Shown here: positions 1-9,919 of the stretch, piece after piece
Numbering within the stretch: position 1 is the stretch's first letter
Layout: each line of letters starts with the position of its first letter
Source of the DNA: an uncultured Saprospiraceae bacterium
GTDB taxonomy: Bacteria > Bacteroidota > Bacteroidia > Chitinophagales > Saprospiraceae
DNA: 64,000 bases
Assembly (NCBI GenBank): GCA_937941765.1
Contig: CALDGQ010000057.1
Span: 1 to 64,000, forward strand
Reading direction: 5' to 3'
The notes under the pieces: model-generated
Told to the model about the DNA's origin: nothing
Database searches by the model: none
What the model saw: only the letters and a program-made list of their open reading frames with translations
Position numbers and translations under genes: made by a program

Positions 1-2963
1 AATTCAGTATCCTGAATCCAAGTATAAGAAACGGACTGTTGATCTGCGACATTTCCACAAGCATCGGTAAAAGTAGCAGTCCAAGTTTGTGAGTAATCAC
101 AACCATTAATAGTAGGTCCGCCACCATCGTCAACATCTGGAGTAAACGGTCCCTCACAATTATCTAGACCAGAGAAAGTAGGAGCGGTTACTGAAGTGAC
201 ACAAGCGCCAGCAGGGTCATCTTGAGTATCAATAGAAATGACAGGCAGTTCAGTATCCTGAATCCAAGTATAAGAAACGGACTGTTGATCTGCGACATTT
301 CCACAAGCATCGGTAAAAGTAGCGGTCCAGGTTTGAGAATAATCACAACCATTGATGGTAGGTCCGCCACCATCGTCAATATCGGGAGTAAAAGTTCCCT
401 CACAGTTGTCGAGACCAGTGAAAGTAGGAGGATTAACAGCAGCGACACAAGTTCCAGCAGGATCATCTTGAGAATCGATAGAAATTTCTGGCAATTCAGT
501 ATCCTGAATCCAAGTATAAGAAACGGACTGTTGATCTGCGACATTTCCACAAGCATCGGTAAAAGTAGCAGTCCAAGTTTGTGAGTAATCACAACCATTA
601 GTAGTAGGACCACCACCATCGTCAACATTAGGAGTAAAAATTCCATCACAGTTATCGAGACCTGAGAAAGTAGGAGCGGTAACGGAAGTAACACAAACTC
701 CACCAGGATCATCTTGAGTATCGATGGAAATTACTGGGAGTTCAGTATCGGTATCCACTGTAAAAGTCCCAGTACAAGTCCCAGTAACACTACATAAATC
801 AGCAACTGTAAACAATACATCTACAGACCCTCCACAGGCAGGTGGAGCGGTCACCGCTGGATAGGTCGGTGATCCAGGGCTACATCCGCCCGAATCAAGT
901 GTAACCGTTCCAACATCATTTAACCAATCCAAAAAAGCGTCATCAATATCTTCTTGAGTTTGACAGGCTACCTCGGTTTGATTTGCGCAAGTAACTGTGA
1001 TTGCAGGAACCTCAACAACCACATCAACCGGGCCGCCTAATTCACAACAGTTAGCCGTGCAATCAATGTCGGAAAAGACTGCTGGTAGTGGTAAGGTAGC
1101 TTCATAATTATAAGCATATACATCATATGTACCACAATCACTTGGAGCTGTGATTTCACCAGCACCATCGACAAAAGTAAGTGATCCATCTGTGTTGACT
1201 AAAAAATAAGTTTGTAAATACGGAGCACCCTCAAAAGATGCAGCTACCGGAGTGAATGTTTCTCCAGGGCAAACATTTGCTATTGCATCTGGTGAATCTG
1301 TTCCTGCCGCACAACAAGGTTCAATAAGCCCAGTACCACTTGCAGTACCTGTACAACCAGCTCCATCAACAGCAGTCAACATATAAGTACCAACAGTAGA
1401 AGATGATAAAGTGTAAGAAAAAGTACCGTCACCATTATCAGTTACATCAGCTGCGGTTAGCACTAAATCAATAGATGTACCACCATCAATATCATAAGTA
1501 ACAGTCCAAGGTGCTGTGCCTTCAAGAATAATTTCTAAATCACCCATTCCATCACCACAAGTATTATCAGTACCAGAAATCACAGCTGTGGCAGGCCGTG
1601 CATAGGTTATGCAGATTGGAGTACCTTCATCAAAGCATAAATCTCCATTATTATCCACACCTATTACATCATTTGTATCAGGGTCGTCATCACCATCATC
1701 AGCTGTTACAGGCTGAAAACAAATCATGTCATTTAATGGAACAATTCCCAAGTTGAGTAATGATTGTGGAACTCCATTTCCATCGTTGACCGCAATAGTA
1801 GAATTGGCGGTAGAAATGCTTTCTCCAGTCCAAAGTATACCTGACTGTGTACCATCACCATTCAATATGTAATACATTAATTCTGACACTTCACCAACTA
1901 CTGGCGTTGGCAAAATATAATCTCCATCAGATGTAATGGAAAATTCTTCACCTACGCATAATGTGGTGGAAGATCCTACAATAGTTCCAACATCAGCATT
2001 ACAACAAGTTGAATTAACTGTTGTAGTACCAATTAAGTTTCCACATGCTCCAGATACTTCGACTTGATAGGAAGTAGTTTCATCAGGACAAACAGTAATA
2101 GTAGAAGCTTGATTACTATTGCCTGAAGCTATAATAGAACCATCTGACAAATCTGTCCAAGTATATGAATCGCAATTTGTTCCTGCAGTAAGATCGATAC
2201 ACTCCCCACAAACAGGAATATCATAACTTACATCCAGCGCAATTCCCGCATTGATTATCTCGATAGGGAAGGTAATTTTATAGTTGCATTCTGCGTTGGT
2301 TCCCCAACCACCACTTTCGCCATCTTCTGTCAAAAAGAAAGATATTGATTCGGTTGTTGTCCCAGCAGTTAGAGGACAATATTCTAAATCAAATGAGAAT
2401 CCTGGGCAATCATCTGTACAATCTACACCCCAGTTATCAAATGGATCATCATCAAATAGTTCGGGAAAACCTAAGGTACCCATTGAACACATTCCTGAAA
2501 ACCAAGAGTTAGGATCTATTCCTGGTGGATCCCAATAATACCCTGCACCATAGCTAGTACCTGAGCAAAGTCCTGTAATTCCTGGTAAAAAATGCCATCC
2601 AAGGCCAGGATCAGCACCAGAGGCTGCAGTCCATCCGGCAGAATTTTCAAATGAAATACCATGTAACCAAGAGATAGAAACTCCTTGATCCCAAACAAAT
2701 GAAAGATCTACTGAAAGGTCAATGCTTCCACAATTCAATGATTCAACTATTAAGGGGTCCATAAAATATTCATTCCCTCCATTATCAAAAGGGCCTGGAT
2801 TATTACTAGTTCCATTGATAACATCAACAGCAGTTGGGTCAGCAGCTGTAAGTTCTCCTTCTACAGAGCAAATAGAGCACTGTCCACTGGTACACTGGCT
2901 AAATAAATAATTGAAAGTACTATTTATCAAAACAATAGCCGAAATAAGTATAAATTTCTTCAT
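1..2963 (-). CDS. Large secreted protein with HYR-like repeats (3' end outside window)
   Basis: The frame is open from an ATG at 2963 to base 1 (987 codons) with no stop, so the C-terminus is missing. The protein starts with a signal peptide (MKKFILISAIVLI..., cleavage near FSQ-C). The first ~250 residues are Cys-, Trp- and Gly-rich, with no family I recognise. Ig-like or PKD-like stretches rich in Thr, Asp and Cys follow. From about residue 740 there are tandem 82-residue units with the motif TDACGNVADQQ, typical of HYR/Ig-like repeats in Bacteroidota surface proteins. Such proteins usually end in a T9SS sorting domain, which would lie beyond the window. The start codon overlaps the stop of the gene upstream (TAATG), which suggests translational coupling. 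The role is probably adhesion or matrix structure; this is inference. Confidence 0.85.
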   Translation of the reverse strand, partial: MKKFILISAIVLINSTFNYLFSQCTSGQCSICSVEGELTAADPTAVDVINGTSNNPGPFDNGGNEYFMDPLIVESLNCGSIDLSVDLSFVWDQGVSISWLHGISFENSAGWTAASGADPGLGWHFLPGITGLCSGTSYGAGYYWDPPGIDPNSWFSGMCSMGTLGFPELFDDDPFDNWGVDCTDDCPGFSFDLEYCPLTAGTTTESISFFLTEDGESGGWGTNAECNYKITFPIEIINAGIALDVSYDIPVCGECIDLTAGTNCDSYTWTDLSDGSIIASGNSNQASTITVCPDETTSYQVEVSGACGNLIGTTTVNSTCCNADVGTIVGSSTTLCVGEEFSITSDGDYILPTPVVGEVSELMYYILNGDGTQSGILWTGESISTANSTIAVNDGNGVPQSLLNLGIVPLNDMICFQPVTADDGDDDPDTNDVIGVDNNGDLCFDEGTPICITYARPATAVISGTDNTCGDGMGDLEIILEGTAPWTVTYDIDGGTSIDLVLTAADVTDNGDGTFSYTLSSSTVGTYMLTAVDGAGCTGTASGTGLIEPCCAAGTDSPDAIANVCPGETFTPVAASFEGAPYLQTYFLVNTDGSLTFVDGAGEITAPSDCGTYDVYAYNYEATLPLPAVFSDIDCTANCCELGGPVDVVVEVPAITVTCANQTEVACQTQEDIDDAFLDWLNDVGTVTLDSGGCSPGSPTYPAVTAPPACGGSVDVLFTVADLCSVTGTCTGTFTVDTDTELPVISIDTQDDPGGVCVTSVTAPTFSGLDNCDGIFTPNVDDGGGPTTNGCDYSQTWTATFTDACGNVADQQSVSYTWIQDTELPEISIDSQDDPAGTCVAAVNPPTFTGLDNCEGTFTPDIDDGGGPTINGCDYSQTWTATFTDACGNVADQQSVSYTWIQDTELPVISIDTQDDPAGACVTSVTAPTFSGLDNCEGPFTPDVDDGGGPTINGCDYSQTWTATFTDACGNVADQQSVSYTWIQDTE
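3..748 (-). repeat. Tandem 246-bp repeats encoding 82-residue HYR-like units
   Basis: The word ttcagtatc recurs at 3, 249, 495 and 741, and gatctgcgac at 41, 287 and 533, giving an exact 246-bp period. Three full units lie in the window and the array continues beyond base 1. Units differ by only scattered substitutions, so the array is young or kept uniform by recombination. Each unit keeps CGN, the DNC motif and a GCDYSQTW segment. Confidence 0.9.
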
Positions 2964-3319
2964 TACTTTAGGTTAAATACGATTTGAGAAGAATGAATTT
3001 TCGTAATCTGTGATAGAAAGGCTTTAATCTCTTCCTGATCAGGTTTTGCTCTGGAAATAATTGTAAAACATCCATCATCAGCAAAATATGGATCATCTGT
3101 ATAGGTATAATTCGAAGGAATTACAGGCTTTTTTCTTCTTTCTTTAATTCTGTATGATTCATCAAAACAGGATTTAACTTCCCATAAGGCGAAATCAGAA
3201 GTTTTAGTAATATTTATTGTTATTTTTTCTTCTTCTATAACATTTTGTGCACTCAAAGAATGGATGCAAGCAATCATGAGAATCAGAGAAATAAAAAGTT
3301 GTGGTTTTAGATCTTTCAT
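2963..3319 (-). CDS. Small secreted protein of unknown function
   Basis: 118 residues. An N-terminal hydrophobic segment followed by SAQ-N reads as a signal peptide, leaving a mature protein of about 94 residues. The mature part is charged, holds two Cys (in KSCFDES and DDGCF) that could form a disulfide, and has an RRKK patch. I do not recognise a family. It sits 6 bp after the spermidine-synthase-like gene, and its TAA overlaps the ATG of the HYR-repeat protein by one base. The three genes therefore look co-transcribed and the last two translationally coupled. It could be a small partner of the repeat protein, but nothing in the sequence proves this. Confidence 0.75.
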   Translation of the reverse strand: MKDLKPQLFISLILMIACIHSLSAQNVIEEEKITINITKTSDFALWEVKSCFDESYRIKERRKKPVIPSNYTYTDDPYFADDGCFTIISRAKPDQEEIKAFLSQITKIHSSQIVFNLK

Positions 3320-3325
3320 GAAGAA

Positions 3326-4927
3326 TTAGTTTAGGTTTGATTTTAATTTTTTCGATTTTTTATAGCTCATCAATTCCATTTTAGATAGGTTGTCTGTAAA
3401 TGGTGTGTTTGAAAAATTAATTTTTAATTCAGACATTCGATGCCAATTGGAAGATAATGATCTCACATATTGAATTTTTGAGCAGCATTTGTTTAATTTT
3501 CTTTCATCTACATTATTGACACGGTCAAATAAATTAGATTGCGTTGCAACTATAATTTTTTCGTGTGGTATTTCGTTTTTAATACAAAAAGCCGAATATT
3601 GCTTACCATATAAATTTTTCAACAAATAAGGTTTAAACCCTGCCTTGAGAAGACCATCTCCAATTTTTTCTGTAGTTGTAAATTTTGATCTTTGAATAAG
3701 ATCTAAGATGTTGATAATGATCATGCCATCCTCAGATAATTTATTTTTATATTCTTTGAATGCTTCTAAAGTATAAAGATGAAACGGCTGAGAATCACCG
3801 GCTGAAACATCAATAATAATTAAATCATATAATTCATTTGATTTCCGCAAGTAATGCCTTCCGTCATCTTCAATAAAGTCAAAGGAATTCTTATCAACAT
3901 CAAAATAATTTTCAGAGATATATTTGGTTCTGGGGTCAATATCAACTGCTTCAATTTTTTTAAAATCCAAATTCAATAATTCGTTAATTAAAGTACCTGC
4001 GGCTAAACCAATTAACAATGCTTTATTCCTGTTTTGTACTGGAAGAAATGAAGCAGCCCCTGCTATTGCATGTGTATATAACAATGAAGACGCGCCTTCC
4101 TTAAGGCTGTATTTGCTTTGTATTGCACCATTGTTTAAAAGAAAGGTATTGCGCTTAGTTTTGACAACTTCCAGTTTCCCCATCATACTATCACTAAAAT
4201 ATAGTGTGTCTCCTAAATCAGATGAGATAGAGGTGGGAGTTTTATAACTTTGGATTAAGAATAAGCTTCCGATTATTCCTAAAAGAAAAAGAAAACTTTT
4301 AAGAATAAGTTTATGTTGCAAAAAATAAATTGTCAGAAATAATAATCCTGTGGATAATCCTAAATAAAGACAAGTTCCTCTCATACCTACATGAGGGATC
4401 ATATATAAGCCGATTAAAAAGGTTCCGATAACGCCACCCATAGTTGAAACCGAATAAATATTACCAGAAGAAACACCTGCGAGTGTATCTTTTTCTGAGA
4501 TTTGTTGGATGAATTGAGCCGAGACGGAACCCAAAAGCACTAAAGGAAAAAAGAGCAGCGTAAATGCTGCTGCAAGAGAACCAAATACAAGATCAAAATT
4601 ATTAGAAATTACTTTTAATAAGTTTGTGATGGTAGGAAGCATTAAAAGGATAATGGAACTAAGGATTAATGTTGGAAGCGGAAACTTATTATGTTTTCCA
4701 ATATGTACAATTCTTCCTCCTAAAAAATATCCTATCAAAAGAGAAATCATTGTAAGCCCTAATACGGCAGTCCAAACATATATTGAATTACCAAAATATG
4801 GGGCAATAAATCTTGCGGCTAGCAATTCAAAGGCCATTACCAAGAAGCCCTCGATAAAGGCAAGTATATAAATCATCAATTTCAATTGTTTTAAGGTTTG
4901 ATGATTTAGCTCAAAATTGATGTCCAT
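3326..4927 (-). CDS. Membrane-fused spermidine-synthase-like protein
   Basis: 533 residues. The N-terminal ~215 residues form about seven hydrophobic helices. They include the ELLAARFIAPYFGNS motif and a following GYFLGG typical of proteins annotated as fused MFS/spermidine synthase. The C-terminal half has a class I methyltransferase-like fold: ALLIGLAAGTL matches the nucleotide-binding glycine motif, EAVDIDPR the acidic end of strand 2, and DLIIIDVSAGD the aminopropyltransferase-like region. The real substrate of the family is mostly unproven; polyamine synthesis is an extrapolation. It is first in a run with the small secreted protein (6-bp gap) and the giant HYR-repeat protein. The ATG at 4927 follows a 660-bp divergent intergenic region. 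Confidence 0.8.
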   Translation of the reverse strand: MDINFELNHQTLKQLKLMIYILAFIEGFLVMAFELLAARFIAPYFGNSIYVWTAVLGLTMISLLIGYFLGGRIVHIGKHNKFPLPTLILSSIILLMLPTITNLLKVISNNFDLVFGSLAAAFTLLFFPLVLLGSVSAQFIQQISEKDTLAGVSSGNIYSVSTMGGVIGTFLIGLYMIPHVGMRGTCLYLGLSTGLLFLTIYFLQHKLILKSFLFLLGIIGSLFLIQSYKTPTSISSDLGDTLYFSDSMMGKLEVVKTKRNTFLLNNGAIQSKYSLKEGASSLLYTHAIAGAASFLPVQNRNKALLIGLAAGTLINELLNLDFKKIEAVDIDPRTKYISENYFDVDKNSFDFIEDDGRHYLRKSNELYDLIIIDVSAGDSQPFHLYTLEAFKEYKNKLSEDGMIIINILDLIQRSKFTTTEKIGDGLLKAGFKPYLLKNLYGKQYSAFCIKNEIPHEKIIVATQSNLFDRVNNVDERKLNKCCSKIQYVRSLSSNWHRMSELKINFSNTPFTDNLSKMELMSYKKSKKLKSNLN

Positions 4928-5587
4928 GTTTCCTTCGATAAAGGAAATAATTCAACATACGGATTAAGAGACCTGTAATTCTCTGTAAAAGTAAATAGTT
5001 TCATTTTGTAAGCTTTGTGTTTGATTAAAAAGTAAAATTTGGGCATAACAAACCCTATAATTCAAAAGACGTTTCTTTTGAAAATCACAGGATTATACAA
5101 GAAATAATTACAATTCGGACTTTAGGCTACACTTCCTATTAAAAGATATAGTCTTCAATTTTCATTGAATATGAGCTTAATTTTAATACATAGTTTAATG
5201 CTTAAAATTGATGCTATGCAATGTAAAATAGTGACGTATGGATAAATTTAAACAATTTTATTTGTTAATAATGTCTATTCACGTAATAATTTTTCTACAA
5301 AACTGCACTAGTTTAGAGTCATTTATACATTTCTATAATTTATATTTTATAAATCATTAATTATCAGCTATTTATCGCTTTGCTAAACTTAAAAAGTTAA
5401 CAATCCGTTTTTTCTGATATTTGATTTTTTTTTAATAATTGATTTTAGGTGTGAATTTTGCATCCTTCAATTCTGAATTAGGTCTTTGACTTTTAATTCA
5501 AAAGTTAAAAAACAAACTGCTCACCATAAATTTCCCTCCTTTTTTAGATCGGTTCCTCCCACCAAAGCACTATTAATTACAAACATT
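4928..5587. other. Divergent intergenic region
   Basis: Very AT-rich spacer between the minus-strand operon and the plus-strand protease gene. Both upstream promoters should lie here. I found no exact TAnnTTTG box on either strand and no strong hairpin. A 34-codon in-frame extension of the protease from a TTG at 5486 is not convincing. No gene or RNA is seen. Confidence 0.5.
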
Positions 5588-8500
5588 ATGAGGCAGTTTA
5601 CACTGTGCTTACTGATGGCAATTATGGCCACCGGGTTATTCGCACAATCAAATCATCAAAGTTATTCCACAGAGGTTTTCTTTAAATCTCATTCTCAATT
5701 CGATTCTCAACAATCGGAGGACCATTGGTATGTCATGCTAACTTTTGAAAGTTTGCCTATGGGGCCAGTCTTACTTGAACTGGAAAATGCTAAAATTGAA
5801 TTGTTAGCATATAAGGGTAATATGACTTTTTATTCAAAAGTACCTGTTAGGACTTCCAAAAAGACTTTTAAGAAATTAGGAATTACGAATATTCAATTTG
5901 TCGAACCTATTGCTAAACTTTCACCTGCAATCCAATCATTGGATGCACCTGCTTGGGCGAAAAATAACAATAATAGATCGACCATTGCAGTTTTGAGTAA
6001 CATCCAGTTAAATGCAGATTTATTGACTTCAAAATTGTCTGATTTGAATATTGATGTGAAAGATGTTGTGCGCTTAACAGGAAATGTATTTGAGGCGAAT
6101 ATCAAAAATAAAGACCTTACCAAATTGTCTAAAGTGCCATTTATTCAACATATTGATTACGTTCAAGAAGAAGATCAGAAATTAAACTATGAAAATAGAA
6201 ATACACAACGTGTTAATTTCTTAAATAGTGGCGCATTCGGTTTTGCCTCACTTAATGGAAATGGAGTAGTCATTGGTGTAGGTGATGGAGGAGAATTGGG
6301 TGAACATATTGACTTCAGTAACAGAGTAATTAATGAAGCGGATGGAACTTTTTCTAATTATGGACAACATGGTGATCACGTAAGTGGAATCATTGGAGCA
6401 GCTGGTAATCTAAACTCAAAAAATAGAGGAGTAGCATCAGAATGTACCATTGTTTCTGAAAAAACTAGCCAAATTATTTACAATACACCAGAATATTTTC
6501 ATAAATACAACATGATATTGGCGAATAGTTCATATGGTGTTAGTCATTCCTGTACAACAGGTGGTTCTTACAATTATTCGAGCCAACTTTTAGATAATCA
6601 AATTTACTCTTTTCCAAATTTGCTACATGTTTTTGCAGCAGGGAATTCAGGTAATGAAACTTGTGATCCGTATCCAAAAGGATATAAAACGGTATTGAAA
6701 TATTATCAATCTGCAAAGAATGTTTTGACAGTTGGAAACGTCAATGAAAACAGAGTCATTGCTAGTTCTTCAGCTAAAGGACCTGTAATGGATGGGAGAA
6801 TCAAACCTGAAATTTGCGGTGTTGGAAATGGGGTAGTCTCTACTGGAAATAACAACAATTATTATGTGAGTGCAGGAACCAGTATGTCGGCTCCATCTGT
6901 GACTGGTACACTAGGTTTGTTATACGAATTATACAAAAAAAATAACGGAACAAATCCTCATAGTAGCTTAATAAAAGCAATTGCTTGCAATACAGCTGAT
7001 GATCAAGGAGCTGCTGGTCCCGATTTTAAATATGGATTTGGAACAATAAACGCACGAAGAGCTGCTTTGGCAATTCAAAATGAGCAATTTATTGAAGACG
7101 AAATAAGTAATGACGAAAATAAAATACATCAAATTCAAGTACCTGCTGATGTGAAACAGTTAAAGGTAATGTTGTACTGGCACGATTATCCGTCTGCGCC
7201 ATATGCTGATATAACATTGGTAAATAATCTAGATTTGCAAGTTCAATCAGCTTCTGGAAACACTTCCTTACCATTGATTTTAAATCCGGCCGCTGATCAC
7301 GTGACTGAAGTCGCAGTTGAAGGGGTAGATAACCTCAATAATATCGAGCAAGTTGTTATTAACAATCCTGATGCTGGAACATTTACCATAAAGGTTTTGG
7401 GGACAGAAATACCTTTTTCTAACCAGCCATACACGATTAGTTATGAATTCGTAAAAGAGGAGATAGTTTTGACCTATCCTGTTGGTAATGAGGGGCTTAT
7501 GCCTGGTTCAACTACTGCGATTCAGTGGGATGCGGAGCAAGGAAATGAATCTGCATTCGAAATTCAGTATTCAAGCGACAGTGGGATTTCATGGGAAGTA
7601 GTAGCAACTGGAATTATGCCTGAAAAGCGTTTTTACAACTGGTCTGTTCCAGCGGAATCTTCTGATCAAAGTTTGATAAAAGTCATTAAATTAAATAACA
7701 ATTCAAGTAGTCAAAATGAAGTAACTTTTTCAGTGATGGGATTGGTTCAAAATGTAACTGCAACCCCTATATGTGAAGGTAATGTTGAGTTAAATTGGGA
7801 TGCGCATGATTTGGCAACTACCTATGAAGTATTATCATTGGTTGATGAAAAAATGAAGTCAATGGGAGTAACAAATGAAACCAATTTTACAGCACCAATT
7901 AATACTGTAGATGGTGAAAAAGCATGGTATTCAGTTTGTCCAGTAGGGCCTAATGGAGGCAGAAGTTTACCCACAAATGCAGTCGATGTAATGGCGGAAG
8001 ATGGAATAATATGTCCATGGAGTAATGACTTAAAAATTAGTTCAAATATTGATCAGAAAATCATTGGAAGGCAATATTGTTCCAATGCACTTACGTCAAG
8101 TGAACCTATTGTTGTAGATTTGAAAAACATTGGTACAAACCCGATAAGTGAAGTTAATTTTGCTATTCAGAAAAACTCACAATACTTGAATGAGGTAAAA
8201 ACGATCCAAATTGAATCTGGTGAGACCAAATCTTTAACTTTAGATAATTTCATGGATTTGTCAAATCCAAATGAATACAGCCTAAGTATTTATGCTGGGG
8301 TAGATGGTGATATTCGAGACGATAATAATAGTATTTCAAATGAAGTTCGTTTTATTCAATTACCAAATCCTAAAGTCGATTTCCCATTGGAAGCATCCTT
8401 CGGGGCAGCGGAATCTAACACATTAATTACTGATGAATTTGGGTTTGATGTTCATCAAAGGTGGGATTTTAAAGCTGGTGAAAATGGTATGCTAAAATTG

Positions 8501-9475
8501 GATGCAACTTCTGAAGCAATCATTATCAATTCATTTGACAATAGTTTGCCTGCTGAAAGTCAACCACAACTTATAGTGACTTTAAATATGAACGGATTTA
8601 GTCACGTCACTAGTGATGTAGAGTTGAGTTTTGCCACCAAAATATTTGCCGTAGATGAATTGTTGCCAATGGCTACCTCGAATAATCAAGTGTACGTAAG
8701 AGGGAGCGATCTTGACAATTGGGTGCCTTTAGTAAATATAGATCTTACTGAGGATTGGACCGATATGTCTGACTTAGAATTGCATACGGCACTCGAAAAT
8801 GCGGGGCAAAATTTTAGCTCAAGCACACAAATTAAATTTGATGCTGTTGATGGTGGATATTATCTAGATGCGGTTATGTTAAATCAAGAATTTGTTGGGG
8901 ACTTACCTTTAGATTTGGTTCAGTTCACAGTAACTAAAAAAGGTGAAGATGCACTTGTAAAATGGCAAACAGAAAATGAGATTAATACAAACTTTTTCGA
9001 AATCGAAGTTGCAAAAGGTAAAGATGCCGCTGCAAATGGAGACTTTAAAAGTATAGCTAAAATCCAAGCAATCGGTGCAAACTCAGTTGCTAATAATTAT
9101 ACTTTTTTAGATGAAGAGTTGGGTAAATCAGGCATGCGTTTTTATCGATTAAAACAAGTTGATGCTGATCTGTCATTTACCTATTCTGAAATCAAAGAAT
9201 TGACTTTTCTTGCTTCACAATATGAAGTAGTTGTCACGCCAAATCCTTTTGATCAGGAGTTGTTTTTAGATATTGATAGTGCTGAGGATTTCGATATGGA
9301 AGTCATTCTCTTCGATAGCAATGGTAGAGAAGTTTTCGGATCAGAAGTTAAAATTGAGAAAGGTACGACACAGAAGCACTTTTTGGTAGAAAAACCACTG
9401 GCTTCAGGTATGTATTACCTCGTTTTAAAAAATGCAGATGGCAGCAAAAGTTTTTCGATTGTTAAGAGTAAATAG
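5588..9475 (+). CDS. Secreted S8 (subtilisin-family) peptidase with T9SS type A sorting domain
   Basis: 1295 residues from the ATG at 5588, which opens directly on a signal peptide (MRQFTLCLLMAIMATG...FAQ). A longer reading from a TTG at 5486 would bury this signal. The catalytic domain spans roughly residues 210-510. Its Asp is near residue 233 (GVGDGGE), His near 261 (QHGDHVSG), the oxyanion Asn is in AAGNSGN, and Ser is near 432 (GTSMSAPS). After it come a jelly-roll-like P-domain region, fibronectin-like segments (SVPAESSDQ, CEGNVELNWDA), a long beta-rich part, and a C-terminal ~80-residue type A sorting domain (VTPNPFDQ... ASGMYYLVL...). The enzyme should be exported by Sec, cross the outer membrane by T9SS and be surface-attached or released. 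It likely degrades external protein or processes the adjacent adhesin; the latter is a guess. Confidence 0.92.
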   Translation: MRQFTLCLLMAIMATGLFAQSNHQSYSTEVFFKSHSQFDSQQSEDHWYVMLTFESLPMGPVLLELENAKIELLAYKGNMTFYSKVPVRTSKKTFKKLGITNIQFVEPIAKLSPAIQSLDAPAWAKNNNNRSTIAVLSNIQLNADLLTSKLSDLNIDVKDVVRLTGNVFEANIKNKDLTKLSKVPFIQHIDYVQEEDQKLNYENRNTQRVNFLNSGAFGFASLNGNGVVIGVGDGGELGEHIDFSNRVINEADGTFSNYGQHGDHVSGIIGAAGNLNSKNRGVASECTIVSEKTSQIIYNTPEYFHKYNMILANSSYGVSHSCTTGGSYNYSSQLLDNQIYSFPNLLHVFAAGNSGNETCDPYPKGYKTVLKYYQSAKNVLTVGNVNENRVIASSSAKGPVMDGRIKPEICGVGNGVVSTGNNNNYYVSAGTSMSAPSVTGTLGLLYELYKKNNGTNPHSSLIKAIACNTADDQGAAGPDFKYGFGTINARRAALAIQNEQFIEDEISNDENKIHQIQVPADVKQLKVMLYWHDYPSAPYADITLVNNLDLQVQSASGNTSLPLILNPAADHVTEVAVEGVDNLNNIEQVVINNPDAGTFTIKVLGTEIPFSNQPYTISYEFVKEEIVLTYPVGNEGLMPGSTTAIQWDAEQGNESAFEIQYSSDSGISWEVVATGIMPEKRFYNWSVPAESSDQSLIKVIKLNNNSSSQNEVTFSVMGLVQNVTATPICEGNVELNWDAHDLATTYEVLSLVDEKMKSMGVTNETNFTAPINTVDGEKAWYSVCPVGPNGGRSLPTNAVDVMAEDGIICPWSNDLKISSNIDQKIIGRQYCSNALTSSEPIVVDLKNIGTNPISEVNFAIQKNSQYLNEVKTIQIESGETKSLTLDNFMDLSNPNEYSLSIYAGVDGDIRDDNNSISNEVRFIQLPNPKVDFPLEASFGAAESNTLITDEFGFDVHQRWDFKAGENGMLKLDATSEAIIINSFDNSLPAESQPQLIVTLNMNGFSHVTSDVELSFATKIFAVDELLPMATSNNQVYVRGSDLDNWVPLVNIDLTEDWTDMSDLELHTALENAGQNFSSSTQIKFDAVDGGYYLDAVMLNQEFVGDLPLDLVQFTVTKKGEDALVKWQTENEINTNFFEIEVAKGKDAAANGDFKSIAKIQAIGANSVANNYTFLDEELGKSGMRFYRLKQVDADLSFTYSEIKELTFLASQYEVVVTPNPFDQELFLDIDSAEDFDMEVILFDSNGREVFGSEVKIEKGTTQKHFLVEKPLASGMYYLVLKNADGSKSFSIVKSK

Positions 9476-9495
9476 TTATATAACAAGCACATAAT

Positions 9496-9537
9496 TAACT
9501 AAAACCAAGTCAGTAAGAGTTGACTTGGTTTTAGTTA
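9496..9537 (+). terminator. Terminator after the S8 peptidase gene
   Basis: A perfect 16-bp inverted repeat (aactaaaaccaagtca / tgacttggttttagtt) with an 8-base loop starts 21 bp after the stop codon and is followed by an A/T-rich tail. Stem length and position fit an intrinsic terminator. Confidence 0.85.
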
Positions 9538-9919
9538 TTAAAAAATAAAGCATTCAAACATTAGGAATATTTTTAATATGTTATTAATTTTGGGTAGAAA
9601 TGTGAATAAATCCTAATTCATTGTTTACCTTTACAATGGTAATTATGCTTAATAAAGAATAATTAACATTCCCAAAATTGATAAGGTCGCTTTTAAGTAT
9701 GAATTTGTGGTTGGATATTAAGTCCTCCTATCTAATTCGACACTATTTATCAAAGTTTCCCCCTTACTATTGAAGAAGAAAACTTAGCTAATCAATTCAA
9801 AATTGAAGCGCTTTCGACATCATTTACGTTTAGTACTTGTGAGCCCCTTTTGATTAAAACTTATTATTAATTCATTGTAATTCTTGGGTTATGTTTTCCC
9901 AATGAACTATTGCAATCCT
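9538..9919. other. Leader/promoter region of the giant repeat protein
   Basis: AT-rich spacer with no convincing gene. A match to the Bacteroidota -7 box (TAATTTTG) lies at 9585-9592 but has no TTG at the right distance upstream. It would give a leader of about 320 nt, so it is only a weak promoter candidate. Confidence 0.35.

Noticed and set aside
188-712. 174-residue open frame on the minus strand and a 120-residue frame on the plus strand within the HYR array
   Set aside because: They are shadow frames of the 246-bp repeats. The true gene is the open frame from 2963 to base 1, which has the signal peptide and domain sequence.
5486-5587. N-terminal 34-residue extension of the S8 peptidase from a TTG
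   Set aside because: It would place the clear signal peptide internally. The ATG at 5588 starts exactly on it.
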